Assembly (NCBI GenBank): GCA_040881665.1
Contig: JBBECT010000004.1
Coordinates: 506,303-570,302 of the forward strand
Direction of reading: 5' to 3'
Length of the DNA stretch: 64,000 nucleotides
From: Actinomycetota bacterium
GTDB taxonomy: Bacteria; Actinomycetota; UBA4738; HRBIN12
Part shown: one piece after another, positions 7,334 through 16,435 of the stretch
Layout: each line of letters begins with the position of its first letter
Position numbering within the stretch: position 1 is the stretch's first letter
Notes under the pieces: model-generated
Told to the model about the DNA's origin: nothing
The model's input: the letters and a program-made list of their open reading frames with translations, nothing else
Database searches by the model: none
Program-made: the position numbers and the translations under genes

Positions 7334-8305
7334 ATGGAGTACACACACCTGGGTCGCTTCGGCGTGAAGGTCTCCCGTCTGTGCTTGGGGACGATGAACT
7401 TCGGACCGCACACGAGCGAGGAGGACTCCCACGCGATCATGGATCAGGCTCTCGGCCACGGCCTGAACTTCTTCGATACCGCGAACGTGTTCGGGAGGCA
7501 TCTGGGAGCCGGCGCGACCGAGGAGATCCTCGGCCGCTGGTTCGCCAAGGGCAGTGGGCGGCGCGACAAGGTCGTGCTCGCCACGAAGGTCTACGGCCAG
7601 ATGGGTGATTGGCCGAACGAGTCGCGGCTGTCGGCGCTCCATATCAAGCGTGCGTGCGAGGAGTCGTTGCGCCGTCTGCAGACCGACCACATCGACCTGT
7701 ACCAGATGCAGCACATCGACCGCGAAGCCTGGTGGGACGAGATCTGGCAGGCGATGGAGCAGCTCGTCCAGGAGGGCAAGGTGACCTACGTCGGCAGCTC
7801 GAACTTCGCCGGGTGGCATATCGCCCGCGCCAACGAGATCGCTCGCCATCGACACTTCCTCGGCCTCGTGTCCGAGCAGAGCCTGTACAACCTGAACGCC
7901 CGTCACGTCGAGCTCGAGGTGCTCCCCGCCGTCAAGGAGTACGGCATGGGGTTCATCCCGTGGAGCCCTCTGTCGGGAGGCCTGCTGGCCGGCGCCCTGA
8001 ACAAGGTGACCGAGGGGCGCAGGAACGATCAGTACATGCGCGGAGAGATCGAGCAGCACCGGGACAAGCTCGGGCGCTACGAGAAGCTCTGTGCCGATCT
8101 CGGAGAACGGGCATCCGACATCGCCCTGGCGTGGCTGCTGACCAACCCGGTCGTGACCGCGCCGATCATCGGTCCACGCACGATCGAGCAGCTCGACGGG
8201 GCGATGCGGGCGTTGAAGGTCGAGCTCCCGCCCGAGGCGATGGACCAGCTCGACGAGATCTTCCCGGGGCCCGGTGGTCACGCGCCCGAGGCGTACGCCT
8301 GGTAG
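7334..8305 (+). CDS. Aldo/keto reductase with Phe at the usual catalytic Tyr
   Basis: 323-residue NADPH-type aldo/keto reductase, closest in pattern to the YajO/YccK-like (potassium-channel beta-like) branch. The catalytic tetrad is normally Asp, Tyr, Lys, His: Asp48, Lys85 and His127 are present, but the Tyr position in DTANVFG is Phe53. Either a neighbouring residue supplies the proton or the protein is altered in activity. NADPH-site residues near the C-terminus look normal. The ATG has no Shine-Dalgarno; TAGACT at 7322-7327 ends six bases before it, so a leaderless mRNA is likely. Confidence 0.85.
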   Translation: MEYTHLGRFGVKVSRLCLGTMNFGPHTSEEDSHAIMDQALGHGLNFFDTANVFGRHLGAGATEEILGRWFAKGSGRRDKVVLATKVYGQMGDWPNESRLSALHIKRACEESLRRLQTDHIDLYQMQHIDREAWWDEIWQAMEQLVQEGKVTYVGSSNFAGWHIARANEIARHRHFLGLVSEQSLYNLNARHVELEVLPAVKEYGMGFIPWSPLSGGLLAGALNKVTEGRRNDQYMRGEIEQHRDKLGRYEKLCADLGERASDIALAWLLTNPVVTAPIIGPRTIEQLDGAMRALKVELPPEAMDQLDEIFPGPGGHAPEAYAW

Positions 8306-8308
8306 ATG

Positions 8309-9145
8309 CTAGGCCGGTGCGATCGGATCGGTCGCGCCGATCGCGCGTTCTATCTCGCGCGCGGCGGTGGTGACCGCGGCGCTGTAGTGCTTGCCGGGCG
8401 ATCGCCCCAGGCGATCGATCGGTCCCGACACCGAGGCGACCGCGAGCAGGAATCCCATCCCGTCGAACACGGGGGCGCTGACCGACGCAACGTTCTGCTC
8501 CCGCTCGGCGACGCTCTCGGCCCAGCCCCGACGTCGGGTCAGGTGCAGCTGGCGCTCGATCCGTTCGCGCCACGGCAGGCCGCCGATCCGGTTGGGAGGC
8601 TCGGGGGCGGTGTCGAGCAGGTGGGTGATGTCGTTGCGTGCGAACGCGAGGAACACCTTGCCCGCCGACCCTGCATTGAGCGGCAGGTGAGCGCCCACCG
8701 GAACGATCGTCCGCAGTTCCTCGTCGGACTCGGCCACCTCGACGCAGAGGCGCTCGTCGCCGGCGCGGACGTACAGCTGGGCGCTCTCGCCGGTGACTGC
8801 TGCGAGCCGCTCGAGCGCGGGGCGCGCGAGGTCTCGCCAGGGGAGCTCACGTTGCGCCGTCGCGGCGAGTGCGAACAAGCGCGGACCGAGGCGATAGCCG
8901 CGACGGGCGTCCCGTGCGAGGAACCCGTGCGCCTCGAGCGCGTTGGCGAGCCGGCTCGCGGTCGGCTTCGACAGACCGGTGGCGTCGATCAGATCGCGGA
9001 GGGAGCCGTGTCCGCGCTCGACCGCGTCGAGGATCGCGACGGCACGGTCGAGGACCCCGACGCCGGTCGTGGTTCCCGGCTCGGTGCCGGTCGGGGTCAG
9101 TTCCCTGGCATCTGAGGGATGGGGCGCTGGTACACTGCGGTCCAT
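8309..9145 (-). CDS. ndgR: IclR-family regulator of leuCD (NdgR/LtbR-like)
   Basis: 278 residues. The N-terminal winged helix (about 28-92; LRDLIDATGLSKPTASRLANALEAHGFL) is followed by an IclR effector domain (about 105-275). Actinobacterial NdgR/LtbR proteins are encoded divergently from leuCD and repress it, and they respond to amino-acid supply. The same arrangement here, together with the palindromes at 9150-9176 between the two starts, supports that role. Its own start codon abuts the operator by five bases, so autoregulation is expected. The symbol is assigned by context and family. Confidence 0.85.
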   Translation of the reverse strand: MDRSVPAPHPSDARELTPTGTEPGTTTGVGVLDRAVAILDAVERGHGSLRDLIDATGLSKPTASRLANALEAHGFLARDARRGYRLGPRLFALAATAQRELPWRDLARPALERLAAVTGESAQLYVRAGDERLCVEVAESDEELRTIVPVGAHLPLNAGSAGKVFLAFARNDITHLLDTAPEPPNRIGGLPWRERIERQLHLTRRRGWAESVAEREQNVASVSAPVFDGMGFLLAVASVSGPIDRLGRSPGKHYSAAVTTAAREIERAIGATDPIAPA

Positions 9146-9149
9146 ATAG

Positions 9150-9176
9150 TGAGACAGTGTCTCATATATTGAGACA
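9150..9176. promoter_or_regulatory. Probable IclR operator: three alternating half-sites
   Basis: TGAGACA-g-TGTCTCA (9150-9164) is a perfect 7-bp inverted repeat. A third half-site TGAGACA follows at 9170-9176 after TATAT, so the central TGTCTCA is palindromic with both neighbours. It sits between the divergent iclR and leuC starts, five bases from the iclR ATG. Confidence 0.75.
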
Positions 9177-9224
9177 CCCTCACGACACCATGCCCGCCGT
9201 ACTTCGTCAGGAGGCTGACGCGAG

Positions 9225-10646
9225 ATGCCATCGACGCCCGCTCCCCAGACCCTTCCCGAGAAGCTCTGGGAGCGCCACGTGGTGCGACGCGCGGACGGAG
9301 AACCCGACCTGCTCTACGTCGACCTGCATCTGGTGCACGAGGTGACGAGCCCACAGGCGTTCGACGGCTTGCGCCTGCACGAGCGATCCGTCCGCCGCCC
9401 CGACCTGACCGTCGCGACGATGGACCACAACGTGCCCACGACCGACGGCCCCGTCACGGATCGGATCTCAGCGAAGCAGATGGAGGCCCTCTCCCGCAAC
9501 GCCGAGGAGTTCGGGATCACGCTCTACCCGATGGGATCGGCCGGTCAGGGCATCGTCCACGTGATCGGCCCACAGATGGGCCTCACCCAGCCGGGCATGG
9601 TGATCGTCTGCGGTGACTCGCACACCTCGACCCACGGTGCCTTCGGTGCGCTCGCGTTCGGGATCGGCACCTCGGAGGTCGAGCACGTGCTCGCCACCCA
9701 GACGCTGCCCCAAGCCACACCGGGAACGATGTCGATCACGGTCGACGGCGACCTCCCGGAGGGTGTCACCGCGAAGGACATCATCCTCGCGATCATCAAT
9801 CGGATCGGCACGGCAGGAGGCGTCGGCCAGGTCGTCGAGTATCGCGGTTCCGCGATCCGTTCCCTCTCGATGGAGGGCCGCATGACGATCTGCAACATGT
9901 CGATCGAAGGCGGAGCCCGCGCCGGCATGATCGCGCCCGACGACACGACGTTCGCCTACGTGGAGGGCCGGCCCCATGCCCCGAAGGGCGCCGATTGGGA
10001 GCGCGCTCTCGATGACTGGCGTTCGCTGACCACCGACGAGGCGGCGACGTTCGACCGCGAGGTTGCGATCGACGCCGCGACGCTGAAGCCGTACGTGAGC
10101 TGGGGGACGAACCCGGCACAGACGACGACGATCGACGGGGTCGTGCCCGATCCCGAGGCCGAGACCGACCCCGCCAAGCGCGAGGCGCTGGAGCGAGCCC
10201 TGCACTACATGGACCTGCGGCCGGGAACGCCGATCCGCGAGATCCGGCCCGACACGATCTTCATCGGCTCGTGCACGAACAGCCGGATAGAGGATCTCCG
10301 CGCGGCCGCCGCGATCGTCGACGGCAGGAGGATCCGGGGTGAGCTGCGCGCGCTCGTGGTTCCCGGCTCGGCGCTGGTGAAGCAGCAGGCCGAGCAGGAG
10401 GGACTCGACCGTGTATTCACCGCGGCGGGGTTCGAGTGGCGTGGCGCGGGGTGCTCGATGTGCCTGGGCATGAACCCGGACATCCTCGGCCCGGGGGATC
10501 GCAGCGCATCGACCTCGAACCGGAACTTCGAGGGCCGCCAGGGCAAGGGCGGCCGTACCCATCTGGTGAGCCCCCAGGTCGCGGCCGCGACCGCGGTGCT
10601 CGGTCGTTTCGGTACCCCCGACGAGCTGCCCCCCGCCTCGGTCTGA
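9225..10646 (+). CDS. leuC: 3-isopropylmalate dehydratase large subunit
   Basis: 473-residue aconitase-family enzyme that, with LeuD, isomerises 2-isopropylmalate to 3-isopropylmalate in leucine synthesis. The three Cys ligands of the [4Fe-4S] cluster are visible: Cys350 in GSCTNS, and Cys410 and Cys413 in GCSMCLG. N-terminal substrate-site motifs such as DHNVPTTDG and [12 protein letters not shown] are intact. The length is normal. AGGAGG at 9209-9214 gives an optimal distance to ATG 9225. leuD follows after 24 bases. Confidence 0.97.
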   Translation: MPSTPAPQTLPEKLWERHVVRRADGEPDLLYVDLHLVHEVTSPQAFDGLRLHERSVRRPDLTVATMDHNVPTTDGPVTDRISAKQMEALSRNAEEFGITLYPMGSAGQGIVHVIGPQMGLTQPGMVIVCGDSHTSTHGAFGALAFGIGTSEVEHVLATQTLPQATPGTMSITVDGDLPEGVTAKDIILAIINRIGTAGGVGQVVEYRGSAIRSLSMEGRMTICNMSIEGGARAGMIAPDDTTFAYVEGRPHAPKGADWERALDDWRSLTTDEAATFDREVAIDAATLKPYVSWGTNPAQTTTIDGVVPDPEAETDPAKREALERALHYMDLRPGTPIREIRPDTIFIGSCTNSRIEDLRAAAAIVDGRRIRGELRALVVPGSALVKQQAEQEGLDRVFTAAGFEWRGAGCSMCLGMNPDILGPGDRSASTSNRNFEGRQGKGGRTHLVSPQVAAATAVLGRFGTPDELPPASV

Positions 10647-10670
10647 CCGACAGAGAGGAACCCAACAGCG

Positions 10671-11261
10671 ATGGAGAAGTTCACGGTCCACACGGGTCGC
10701 GCACTGCCGCTCGACCGCTCCGATGTCGACACCGACCAGATCATCCCCGCCCAGTACCTCAAGCGGGTCGAGCGCACGGGCTACGGGCAGTTCCTGTTCG
10801 ACGAGTGGCGCAAGGACCCGGCCTTCGTCCTCAACGACTCCCGGTTCGACGGCGCGTCGATCCTGATCGCCGGGCCGAACTTCGGGAGCGGCTCCAGCCG
10901 TGAGCACGCGGTGTGGGCGATCGAGGACGCCGGGTTCCGCGCGGTGATCGCTCCGAGCTTCGCGGACATCTTCCGCAACAACTGCACGAAGATCGGAGTG
11001 CTGCCCGTGGAGCTCGAGCTCGAGGCGGTCCGTGCGCTGTTGGACGCCGTGCTCGACGATCCCTCGACCGAGATCACGATCGACCTGCACGACCGCCGGG
11101 TCACCGCCCCGGACGTCCAGGAGTCCTTCGAGATCGACGACTACACGCGCTGGCGTCTCACCGAGGGATTGGACGACATCGGGCTGACGATGCAGAGCGC
11201 CGACACGATCACCGCGTTCGAGGCCACCCGCCCCGGCTGGCTCCCCGCCGCGACCTCCTGA
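10671..11261 (+). CDS. leuD: 3-isopropylmalate dehydratase small subunit
   Basis: 196-residue swivelling-domain subunit of isopropylmalate isomerase. Typical family strings are present: LDRSDVDTDQIIPAQYLKR near the N-terminus, and the GPNFGSGSSREHAVWA loop that contacts substrate (about residues 66-80). GAGAGGA precedes the ATG. It forms the leuCD operon with the preceding gene, under the IclR operator at 9150-9176. Its stop is one base from the stop of the convergent beta-propeller gene. Confidence 0.97.
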   Translation: MEKFTVHTGRALPLDRSDVDTDQIIPAQYLKRVERTGYGQFLFDEWRKDPAFVLNDSRFDGASILIAGPNFGSGSSREHAVWAIEDAGFRAVIAPSFADIFRNNCTKIGVLPVELELEAVRALLDAVLDDPSTEITIDLHDRRVTAPDVQESFEIDDYTRWRLTEGLDDIGLTMQSADTITAFEATRPGWLPAATS

Positions 11262-11262
11262 G

Positions 11263-12288
11263 CTACGGCCCGCTGCCGGTCGGCAACGGGAGCCGCTTGC
11301 GGCCCGTGATCGATCGGCCGACGTCGGGCGCGATGCGCGTCGGAGGCAACACGTCGGTCGAGTAGATGTTGGCCTGACCGGCGTTCCCGCACCCGAACCG
11401 GCTGAAGTACACGGGTTCGGGGAACGATGAACCCGGCACCGTGGAGATGTCGTTCACGTCCTTCCCGTCGTCGAGGACGTGGACGAGTTGCCGGCTCTCG
11501 GAGCCCAAGGGCACGGCGACGATCTGTGCGTTCGCACCGCACGCGTTGCCCGAGCGCACAAGGTAGCTGACTCCGTTCTCGTTCGGAACGCCGAAGTACT
11601 GCTGCTTCTGCGGCTCGTTGGTCACGCGTGTCGTCGTCGCGGTATCGATCTGATGCACGAACACCTGGCAGACGGGAGAGCACTTCGTCCAGGTCGCGTA
11701 GTTCCCGGAGATCTGTCCCGGGTACAGGCACCGGCAGCGGTTCTTCGCCGTCGCCAGGACGCGCTTGGTCTGGTTCGGGTCGCCGAGATCGGCCAGCACG
11801 ACCTTCCACGGGGCGTCGGGCGCATCGAAGCGGTTCTCCCCGTAGAGGAGGTGGTCCCCGTCGATCGACGGACGCCACTGCCACAGTGAGGTGTTCACGT
11901 CGGAGCGGCCGAGCGGAACCCCGGCGCCCGCCGAGGCGTCGTAGAACCGCAGATCCGACTGCCCCTTCTTCACCTGCTGCCAGACGAGCCGATCGGTCCC
12001 CGACGCGAACGCGCCGGTGTACCCACGGGTCTTCTCCGGGTTCACCTTGATCCTCGGACCGCCATTGACCTGGAGGAACGCGTTGAACCGATCGGGCGTG
12101 CTCTTGCCGTCCGCGGTCCATGCGATCAGCGAGTTCATGCCCGCGTCTGCGGCGGCGGGGAAGTCCTCCCAGACATCGGGGTTCACCTTCACCGGATCGA
12201 CGACGGCAGGGCCGGCGGGTGCCTGGGTCACGGCCACCAGGCCGATCGCGAGCGCGACGGCCGAGGTGATCACGATCCGGGCGTGCAT
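11263..12288 (-). CDS. Secreted beta-propeller-like protein
   Basis: About 341 residues with a signal peptide (hydrophobic segment about residues 4-20 of the chosen start, ending near QAPAGPA). The rest is rich in short beta repeats such as RLVWQQVKKGQSDLRFYD and HLLYGENRFD, resembling TolB/WD40-like propeller blades, with several Cys that could form disulfides. Function unknown. I chose ATG 12288 because GGAGG lies ten bases upstream; the frame is open 63 bases farther, but without a signal-like start. It precedes nothing obvious and is probably a single gene. Confidence 0.65.
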   Translation of the reverse strand: MHARIVITSAVALAIGLVAVTQAPAGPAVVDPVKVNPDVWEDFPAAADAGMNSLIAWTADGKSTPDRFNAFLQVNGGPRIKVNPEKTRGYTGAFASGTDRLVWQQVKKGQSDLRFYDASAGAGVPLGRSDVNTSLWQWRPSIDGDHLLYGENRFDAPDAPWKVVLADLGDPNQTKRVLATAKNRCRCLYPGQISGNYATWTKCSPVCQVFVHQIDTATTTRVTNEPQKQQYFGVPNENGVSYLVRSGNACGANAQIVAVPLGSESRQLVHVLDDGKDVNDISTVPGSSFPEPVYFSRFGCGNAGQANIYSTDVLPPTRIAPDVGRSITGRKRLPLPTGSGP

Positions 12289-12391
12289 TCGCAAGGGGCC
12301 TCCGAACGGGTGGCGGGCTCGACAGACCGGAACATGCTGCCCTACGAGCAACAGGGCGACAACCGTGTCCTCCCGCGCGAGCGCTAGCCGC

Positions 12392-13789
12392 TCAGCCCGC
12401 GAGCTGATACGCGGAGACCACGATGTCCTGACCGATCGGAGGCGGCCGGGCGAACCAGCCCGTCACGAAGGCAAGCGTCGCTCCCGCGGTCACTGCGACG
12501 CCGCCGTCATCGCCCGTGGGATCGCCCGAGCGGTCCTTCCATCGAAGGAGCCCCGAAGGATCGAACGCCAGCGTCATCACGTCCGCGTCGCCCCCCTTGC
12601 CCGCGCTCGTGCCGGTGACGACGAGGGTGCCGTCCTCTGCTCGGGTGATCTGACGCGCGACGTCCACGGCGTGCGCCGGACCGTCGTAGGTCCGCTCCCA
12701 GACACCGACACCGTCCGACGCGCGCCGAGCGAGCACGACGTAGTCTTCGTGCGGGTCCGTACCGGTTCGCTGCGTGGAGCCGGCGAGGAACAGCCTGCCA
12801 CCGTCCCGTCGGACCGCGATCGAGCTCCCGTCGTCGAACCCGTCTCCGTCACCGTTCCAATGTGCGTCCCACGCGATCTCCCCGTCGTCGGGCGCGAGGG
12901 AGAGCGCCAGGACGTCCGATCGGTTCCCCATCCGCTCGCTCGATCCCACGAGGAACAGCGCGGTGGGCGCCACCGCGAGCTCCGCCGCCAGATCGGGACC
13001 CTCGGCGGGACCGTCGTAGGTCGTTGCCCACCGGCGCTGTCCGGTCGGGCCGCGGTAGGACACAACGTGCACGTCGCCACCGATCCCGGTCCTGCTGAGC
13101 GCGGTCGCAGCGGTGACGGCGTTGCCGGCCGGATCGAAGACGAGGTCGACGGGTATCGGACGGAACCCCTCACCCGGTGCGTCCCCCTCGAAGCTCTCCC
13201 ATACGGGTGTGCCGGAGGCTGCGTCGAGTCCGGCGACGTAGGTGCGGACGGGCGCCGTCCAGGTTCGACCGGCGACGACGACCCGTCCCCCCGAGGGAGA
13301 GACGGCGATCATCGTCGTCTGCACGCGGTCCTGTGGCACCTGGAGGGAGGTCTTCCAGAGGCGAGCTCCGGTCGTGGCCTCGTAGGCGACGACGAGCGCG
13401 TCGTCGCTGGGTCCCGCGTCGACACCGTCCCTGCCCGTCACGTAGACGCGCCGACCGGCGGGATCGAATGCCACGTCGAACATCCCGTCGTCGGGACCGT
13501 CGTTCTCGATCGCGGTCCACACGACCGCTCCGCTGGTCGCGTCGTGGGCGATCGTCACGGCGTTGGTCCGTGCGCGCGGCGTCGCGCTCTCGCCGGTCGT
13601 GACCACGAGCGATCCGTCCGGGGACAGTTCCTGCGCTCGGGGAACGTCGTCTTTGGTTCCGGGCCCGTCGTAGGCCTGGCTCCACGCCGGGTCGAGCTGG
13701 GCGGCCGTCGCGGCGCCCGATGTCGACCCCGCGATCAGGGCAGCTGCCAGCAGCGACACGAGCAACGGGCGGGCGGCACGACGCGACAT
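12392..13789 (-). CDS. Secreted PQQ-like/SBBP-type beta-propeller protein
   Basis: 465 residues with a signal peptide (SLLAAALIAGSTSGAATAA). It is built from about seven to eight repeats of roughly 50 residues in which a recurring pattern appears: SPDG..VVTG or DPAG..VYVTG, then D..VVAY...TG..LW. These are blades of a quinoprotein/SBBP-like propeller. No PQQ-binding catalytic residues are evident, so a binding or structural role outside the cell is more likely than dehydrogenase activity. GAAAGGG precedes the ATG. It lies about 100 bases upstream of the other secreted propeller gene on the same strand. Confidence 0.7.
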   Translation of the reverse strand: MSRRAARPLLVSLLAAALIAGSTSGAATAAQLDPAWSQAYDGPGTKDDVPRAQELSPDGSLVVTTGESATPRARTNAVTIAHDATSGAVVWTAIENDGPDDGMFDVAFDPAGRRVYVTGRDGVDAGPSDDALVVAYEATTGARLWKTSLQVPQDRVQTTMIAVSPSGGRVVVAGRTWTAPVRTYVAGLDAASGTPVWESFEGDAPGEGFRPIPVDLVFDPAGNAVTAATALSRTGIGGDVHVVSYRGPTGQRRWATTYDGPAEGPDLAAELAVAPTALFLVGSSERMGNRSDVLALSLAPDDGEIAWDAHWNGDGDGFDDGSSIAVRRDGGRLFLAGSTQRTGTDPHEDYVVLARRASDGVGVWERTYDGPAHAVDVARQITRAEDGTLVVTGTSAGKGGDADVMTLAFDPSGLLRWKDRSGDPTGDDGGVAVTAGATLAFVTGWFARPPPIGQDIVVSAYQLAG

Positions 13790-13925
13790 CTGAGCCCTTT
13801 CGTGGTGGGAGGGAGGCGAGCGATGCTACGTCGACCCTTCGCTGTCGGGCAAGCGTCCTACGCCCGATTGCCCTGCAGCGGATGTGGGGGTTCGGTGTCG
13901 CGCACCGGGCCGATCTCGTGGCCGA

Positions 13926-15254
13926 TCAGCGAGGCCGGCGATCCGACCGGAGGCGGGTGGCGAGGTCGGCGAGGCGAGAGGAGAACGCCACCGGCGCCGC
14001 CTCGGGCCGCGAGAGGGCGCGGGCCGCCGGAGGGAGCGCCGCGAGCTCCGCCGCGAGCCGATCCCGCGTGCGTTCCAGGGAAGGAACCTCCGCCACACGG
14101 GCGCCCGAACGCACGACCGCTTCGAGCAGAGCGACGGTTCCTTCGGGAGCGGTCTCCTCCCGAAGTCCGAGCACGTCGGGTTCCGATCCGCGCTCTACGG
14201 ACCGGAATACTTGCTTGGCTCCCGGCAATGTCGACTTGCCCGTGGACAGCTTCATGACCGGCTGCTCTCCGACGGAGACCAGCTTGTAGACCGAGTCCAA
14301 CGACGGCGCGTCCGCGGAGACCCCCATCTGTGTCCCGATCCCGAATACGTCGATCGGCGCGCCGTCGCCGACCAGCCGCCCGACCTCGTGTTCGTCGAGT
14401 CCGCCGCTGACCACGATGCGCACCGATCCCAGTCCCGCCTCGTCCAGCAGCGCGCGCGTCCGGCGGGAGAGCGCGTCGAGGTCTCCGCTGTCGATCCGGA
14501 TCCCGAGCGCTCCCTCCAGGTGCAACTCCTCGATCGTGTCGATCGCTGCACGAACCCCCTCGACCGTGTCGTAGGTATCGACGAGAAAGGTCACCGGCCC
14601 GCGCCGGTCTTGCGCGTACGCGCGGAACGCCTCCCGTTCGGATCCGAACGCCTGCACGTAGGAGTGCGCCATGGTTCCCGATGCCGCGAGACCCAGATCC
14701 CGCGCGGCGCCGACATTGCTCGTCGCCGCGAAGCCCGCGATCGCGCTCGAACGCGCTGTCGCCCACGCCGCGTCGTGCCCGTGGGTCCGGCGGTAGGCGA
14801 AGTCGACCAGGTCGGCGTCGGGAGCGGCGAGCCGGTACCGAACGGCCTTCGAGGCGAGCACCGTGTGCGTCGTGATCACGTTCAGCAGGACGGTCTCGAC
14901 GAGCTGTGCGATCGGGAGCGGCGCGTCGACCTCGAGGATCGGTTCGTTCGCGAACACGACCGTTCCCTCCGGAACGGCCCACACGTCTCCGTCGAACCGC
15001 AGCGACGCGAACGCATCCACGACGTCCGCGTCGAAGTCCAGCTCGGTGCGCAGGTAGGCGAGATCGTCGTCGTCGAACGAGAGAGTCTCCAGGTAGGCGA
15101 GCGCCGGCTCGAGGCCCGCGGCGACCAGGAACCCGCGCGTGGGTGGAAGGTCGCGGATCGACAAGCTGAACGTCGCGCGCTGAGTCATCCCGCGGCGGAG
15201 GTAGCTCGCCGCCATGTGCAGCTCGTAGAGGTCGGTCCGCAGGCCCGCTCCCAT
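13926..15254 (-). CDS. pncB: Nicotinate phosphoribosyltransferase
   Basis: 442-residue enzyme that joins nicotinate to PRPP, the first step of NAD salvage. Diagnostic strings include TDLYELHMAASYL at the N-terminus, the SNVGAARDLGLAASGTMAHSYVQAF segment with the phosphohistidine-site region, FLVDTYDT, and the phosphate-binding SGGLDEHEV plus GIGTQMG. Length is usual for the bacterial class. It is divergent from the metallopeptidase gene; TAGCCT at 15264-15269 could be its -10 box, giving a very short leader. Confidence 0.93.
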   Translation of the reverse strand: MGAGLRTDLYELHMAASYLRRGMTQRATFSLSIRDLPPTRGFLVAAGLEPALAYLETLSFDDDDLAYLRTELDFDADVVDAFASLRFDGDVWAVPEGTVVFANEPILEVDAPLPIAQLVETVLLNVITTHTVLASKAVRYRLAAPDADLVDFAYRRTHGHDAAWATARSSAIAGFAATSNVGAARDLGLAASGTMAHSYVQAFGSEREAFRAYAQDRRGPVTFLVDTYDTVEGVRAAIDTIEELHLEGALGIRIDSGDLDALSRRTRALLDEAGLGSVRIVVSGGLDEHEVGRLVGDGAPIDVFGIGTQMGVSADAPSLDSVYKLVSVGEQPVMKLSTGKSTLPGAKQVFRSVERGSEPDVLGLREETAPEGTVALLEAVVRSGARVAEVPSLERTRDRLAAELAALPPAARALSRPEAAPVAFSSRLADLATRLRSDRRPR

Positions 15255-15301
15255 CCTCGATCCAGGCTACGCGAGTCGGCGGCGCGGGTACGCTGGACCG
15301 C

Positions 15302-15649
15302 ATGGTGGATCGCGCACGGTTCCAGGAGCTCGCCGCGGAAGCGATCGACGGTCTCCCCACGTGGGTCCACGACCGGATGGAGAACGTCGACGTGACGATC
15401 GAGGAGCTCGCGCCGCCCGACGAACCCAACCTGCTCGGCCTGTACCAGGGGATCCCGCTCACGCAGCGCGACGGTGGCTACACCGGCGTGATGCCCGACC
15501 GGATCACGCTGTACCGGTCGACGATCATGCGCCGCTCCGGGCACGACGAGGACCGCGTCCGGGCCGAGGTCGCCCACACCGTGAAGCACGAGGTCGCGCA
15601 CTTCTTCGGCATCTCCGACGAACGGCTCCACGAGCTCGACGCGTACTGA
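15302..15649 (+). CDS. Minimal zincin-like metallopeptidase family protein
   Basis: 115-residue protein of the small metallopeptidase (DUF1025-type) family. A zinc motif HEVAH (residues 96-100) is followed by FFGISDERLHEL, with a likely third ligand downstream. The N-terminal half is a compact alpha/beta region with DVTIEEL and NLLGLY. No signal peptide, so cytoplasmic. Substrate unknown. TACGCT ends seven bases before the ATG, suggesting a leaderless message. Its TGA overlaps the ATG of tadA, so the two are coupled. Confidence 0.85.
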   Translation: MVDRARFQELAAEAIDGLPTWVHDRMENVDVTIEELAPPDEPNLLGLYQGIPLTQRDGGYTGVMPDRITLYRSTIMRRSGHDEDRVRAEVAHTVKHEVAHFFGISDERLHELDAY

Positions 15650-16092
15650 TGGACGAGACATGGATGCGCGCGGCCCTCGAGCAGGCTCGGGCGTGCATCG
15701 CGTGGGGCGACGTACCGATCGGCGCGGTCGTGGTGCGCGAGGAAGCGGTGCTCGCTGCAGCCGGCAACGAACGCGAGCATCGGCAGGATCCCACGGCGCA
15801 CGCGGAGATCCTCGCCCTCCGCGCAGCCGCCGAACGGGTCGGTTCCTGGAGGCTCGACGGCTGCACGCTCTACGTCACGCTCGAACCGTGCGCGATGTGC
15901 GCCGGCGGCTCGGTGCTCTCGCGCATCGATCGTCTCGTGGTGGGGGCTCCCGATCCGAAGGCCGGTTTCGTCGGTTCCCTCGGCGATCTCGCGCGGGACG
16001 ACCGGCTGAACCATTGTGTCGAGGTGACCTCCGGGGTCCTGGCGACCGAGTGCGGCGATCTCCTTCGTTCGTTCTTCCGCGACCGCCGCTGA
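15649..16092 (+). CDS. tadA: tRNA adenosine-34 deaminase
   Basis: 147-residue cytidine-deaminase-fold enzyme that converts A34 to inosine in tRNA-Arg(ACG). Zinc ligands and the proton shuttle are visible: His51 and Glu53 in AHAE, and Cys81 and Cys84 in PCAMC. The substrate tRNA is encoded at 5393 in this window. The ATG overlaps the metallopeptidase stop (TGATG), implying translational coupling. The length matches bacterial TadA. Confidence 0.93.
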   Translation: MDETWMRAALEQARACIAWGDVPIGAVVVREEAVLAAAGNEREHRQDPTAHAEILALRAAAERVGSWRLDGCTLYVTLEPCAMCAGGSVLSRIDRLVVGAPDPKAGFVGSLGDLARDDRLNHCVEVTSGVLATECGDLLRSFFRDRR

Positions 16093-16123
16093 GCTGCGCA
16101 GACCCCTTGCTAGACTCGGCGGC

Positions 16124-16213
16124 GGAGGCGTGCCGGAGCGGACGAACGGGACCGCCTCGAAAGCGGTTAGGGGTCTAAAACGCCCCTCGAGAGTTCGAAT
16201 CTCTCCGCCTCCG
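16124..16213 (+). tRNA. tRNA-Ser (anticodon CGA)
   Basis: Class II tRNA with a long variable arm. Acceptor GGAGGCG (16124-16130) pairs with CGCCTCC (16206-16212); anticodon loop CTCGAAA gives CGA, reading UCG. T loop GTTCGAATC. No CCA is encoded. A -10 box TAGACT at 16111-16116 lies exactly seven bases before the mature 5' end, so transcription may start at the tRNA itself. Confidence 0.97.
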
Positions 16214-16291
16214 CCCTCCGCGTCGGCCGTCCCAGTCCGGGGCGGCCGTCGCCGTTCCGGGGCGACCGAGGGCTTCCGTAGACTGGGCGGC

Positions 16292-16378
16292 GGTGGCCTG
16301 CCCGAGCGGCCGAAGGGACACGCCTGGAAAGCGTGTAGGGGGGCAACTCCCTCGAGGGTTCGAATCCCTCGGCCACCG
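16292..16378 (+). tRNA. tRNA-Ser (anticodon GGA)
   Basis: Class II tRNA. Acceptor GGTGGCC (16292-16298) pairs with GGCCACC (16371-16377); anticodon loop CTGGAAA gives GGA, reading UCC and UCU. Long variable arm; T loop GTTCGAATC; CCA not encoded. TAGACT at 16279-16284 lies seven bases upstream, the same spacing and nearly the same 7-base sequence as in the preceding tRNA-Ser. Confidence 0.97.
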
Positions 16379-16435
16379 CCGACCTCGGCCACCGCCGAAG
16401 GCGATGTCATTCGCCGGCGGCCAGCGTTGCCCTGC

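Noticed and set aside
5891-8281. Long open frame of nearly 800 codons on the minus strand.
   Set aside because: It is antisense to two secreted-protein genes and the aldo/keto reductase, all with recognisable domains; its translation is Arg/His/Leu-rich with no motif. Such antisense frames are expected at 70% GC.
9468-11090. Minus-strand open frame of 540 codons over leuCD.
   Set aside because: leuC and leuD are unmistakable on the plus strand; the antisense product shows no family features.
11263-13789. The two adjacent secreted propeller genes as PQQ-dependent dehydrogenases.
   Set aside because: Blade patterns are present but no recognisable PQQ or metal-binding catalytic residues, so only a propeller fold is claimed.
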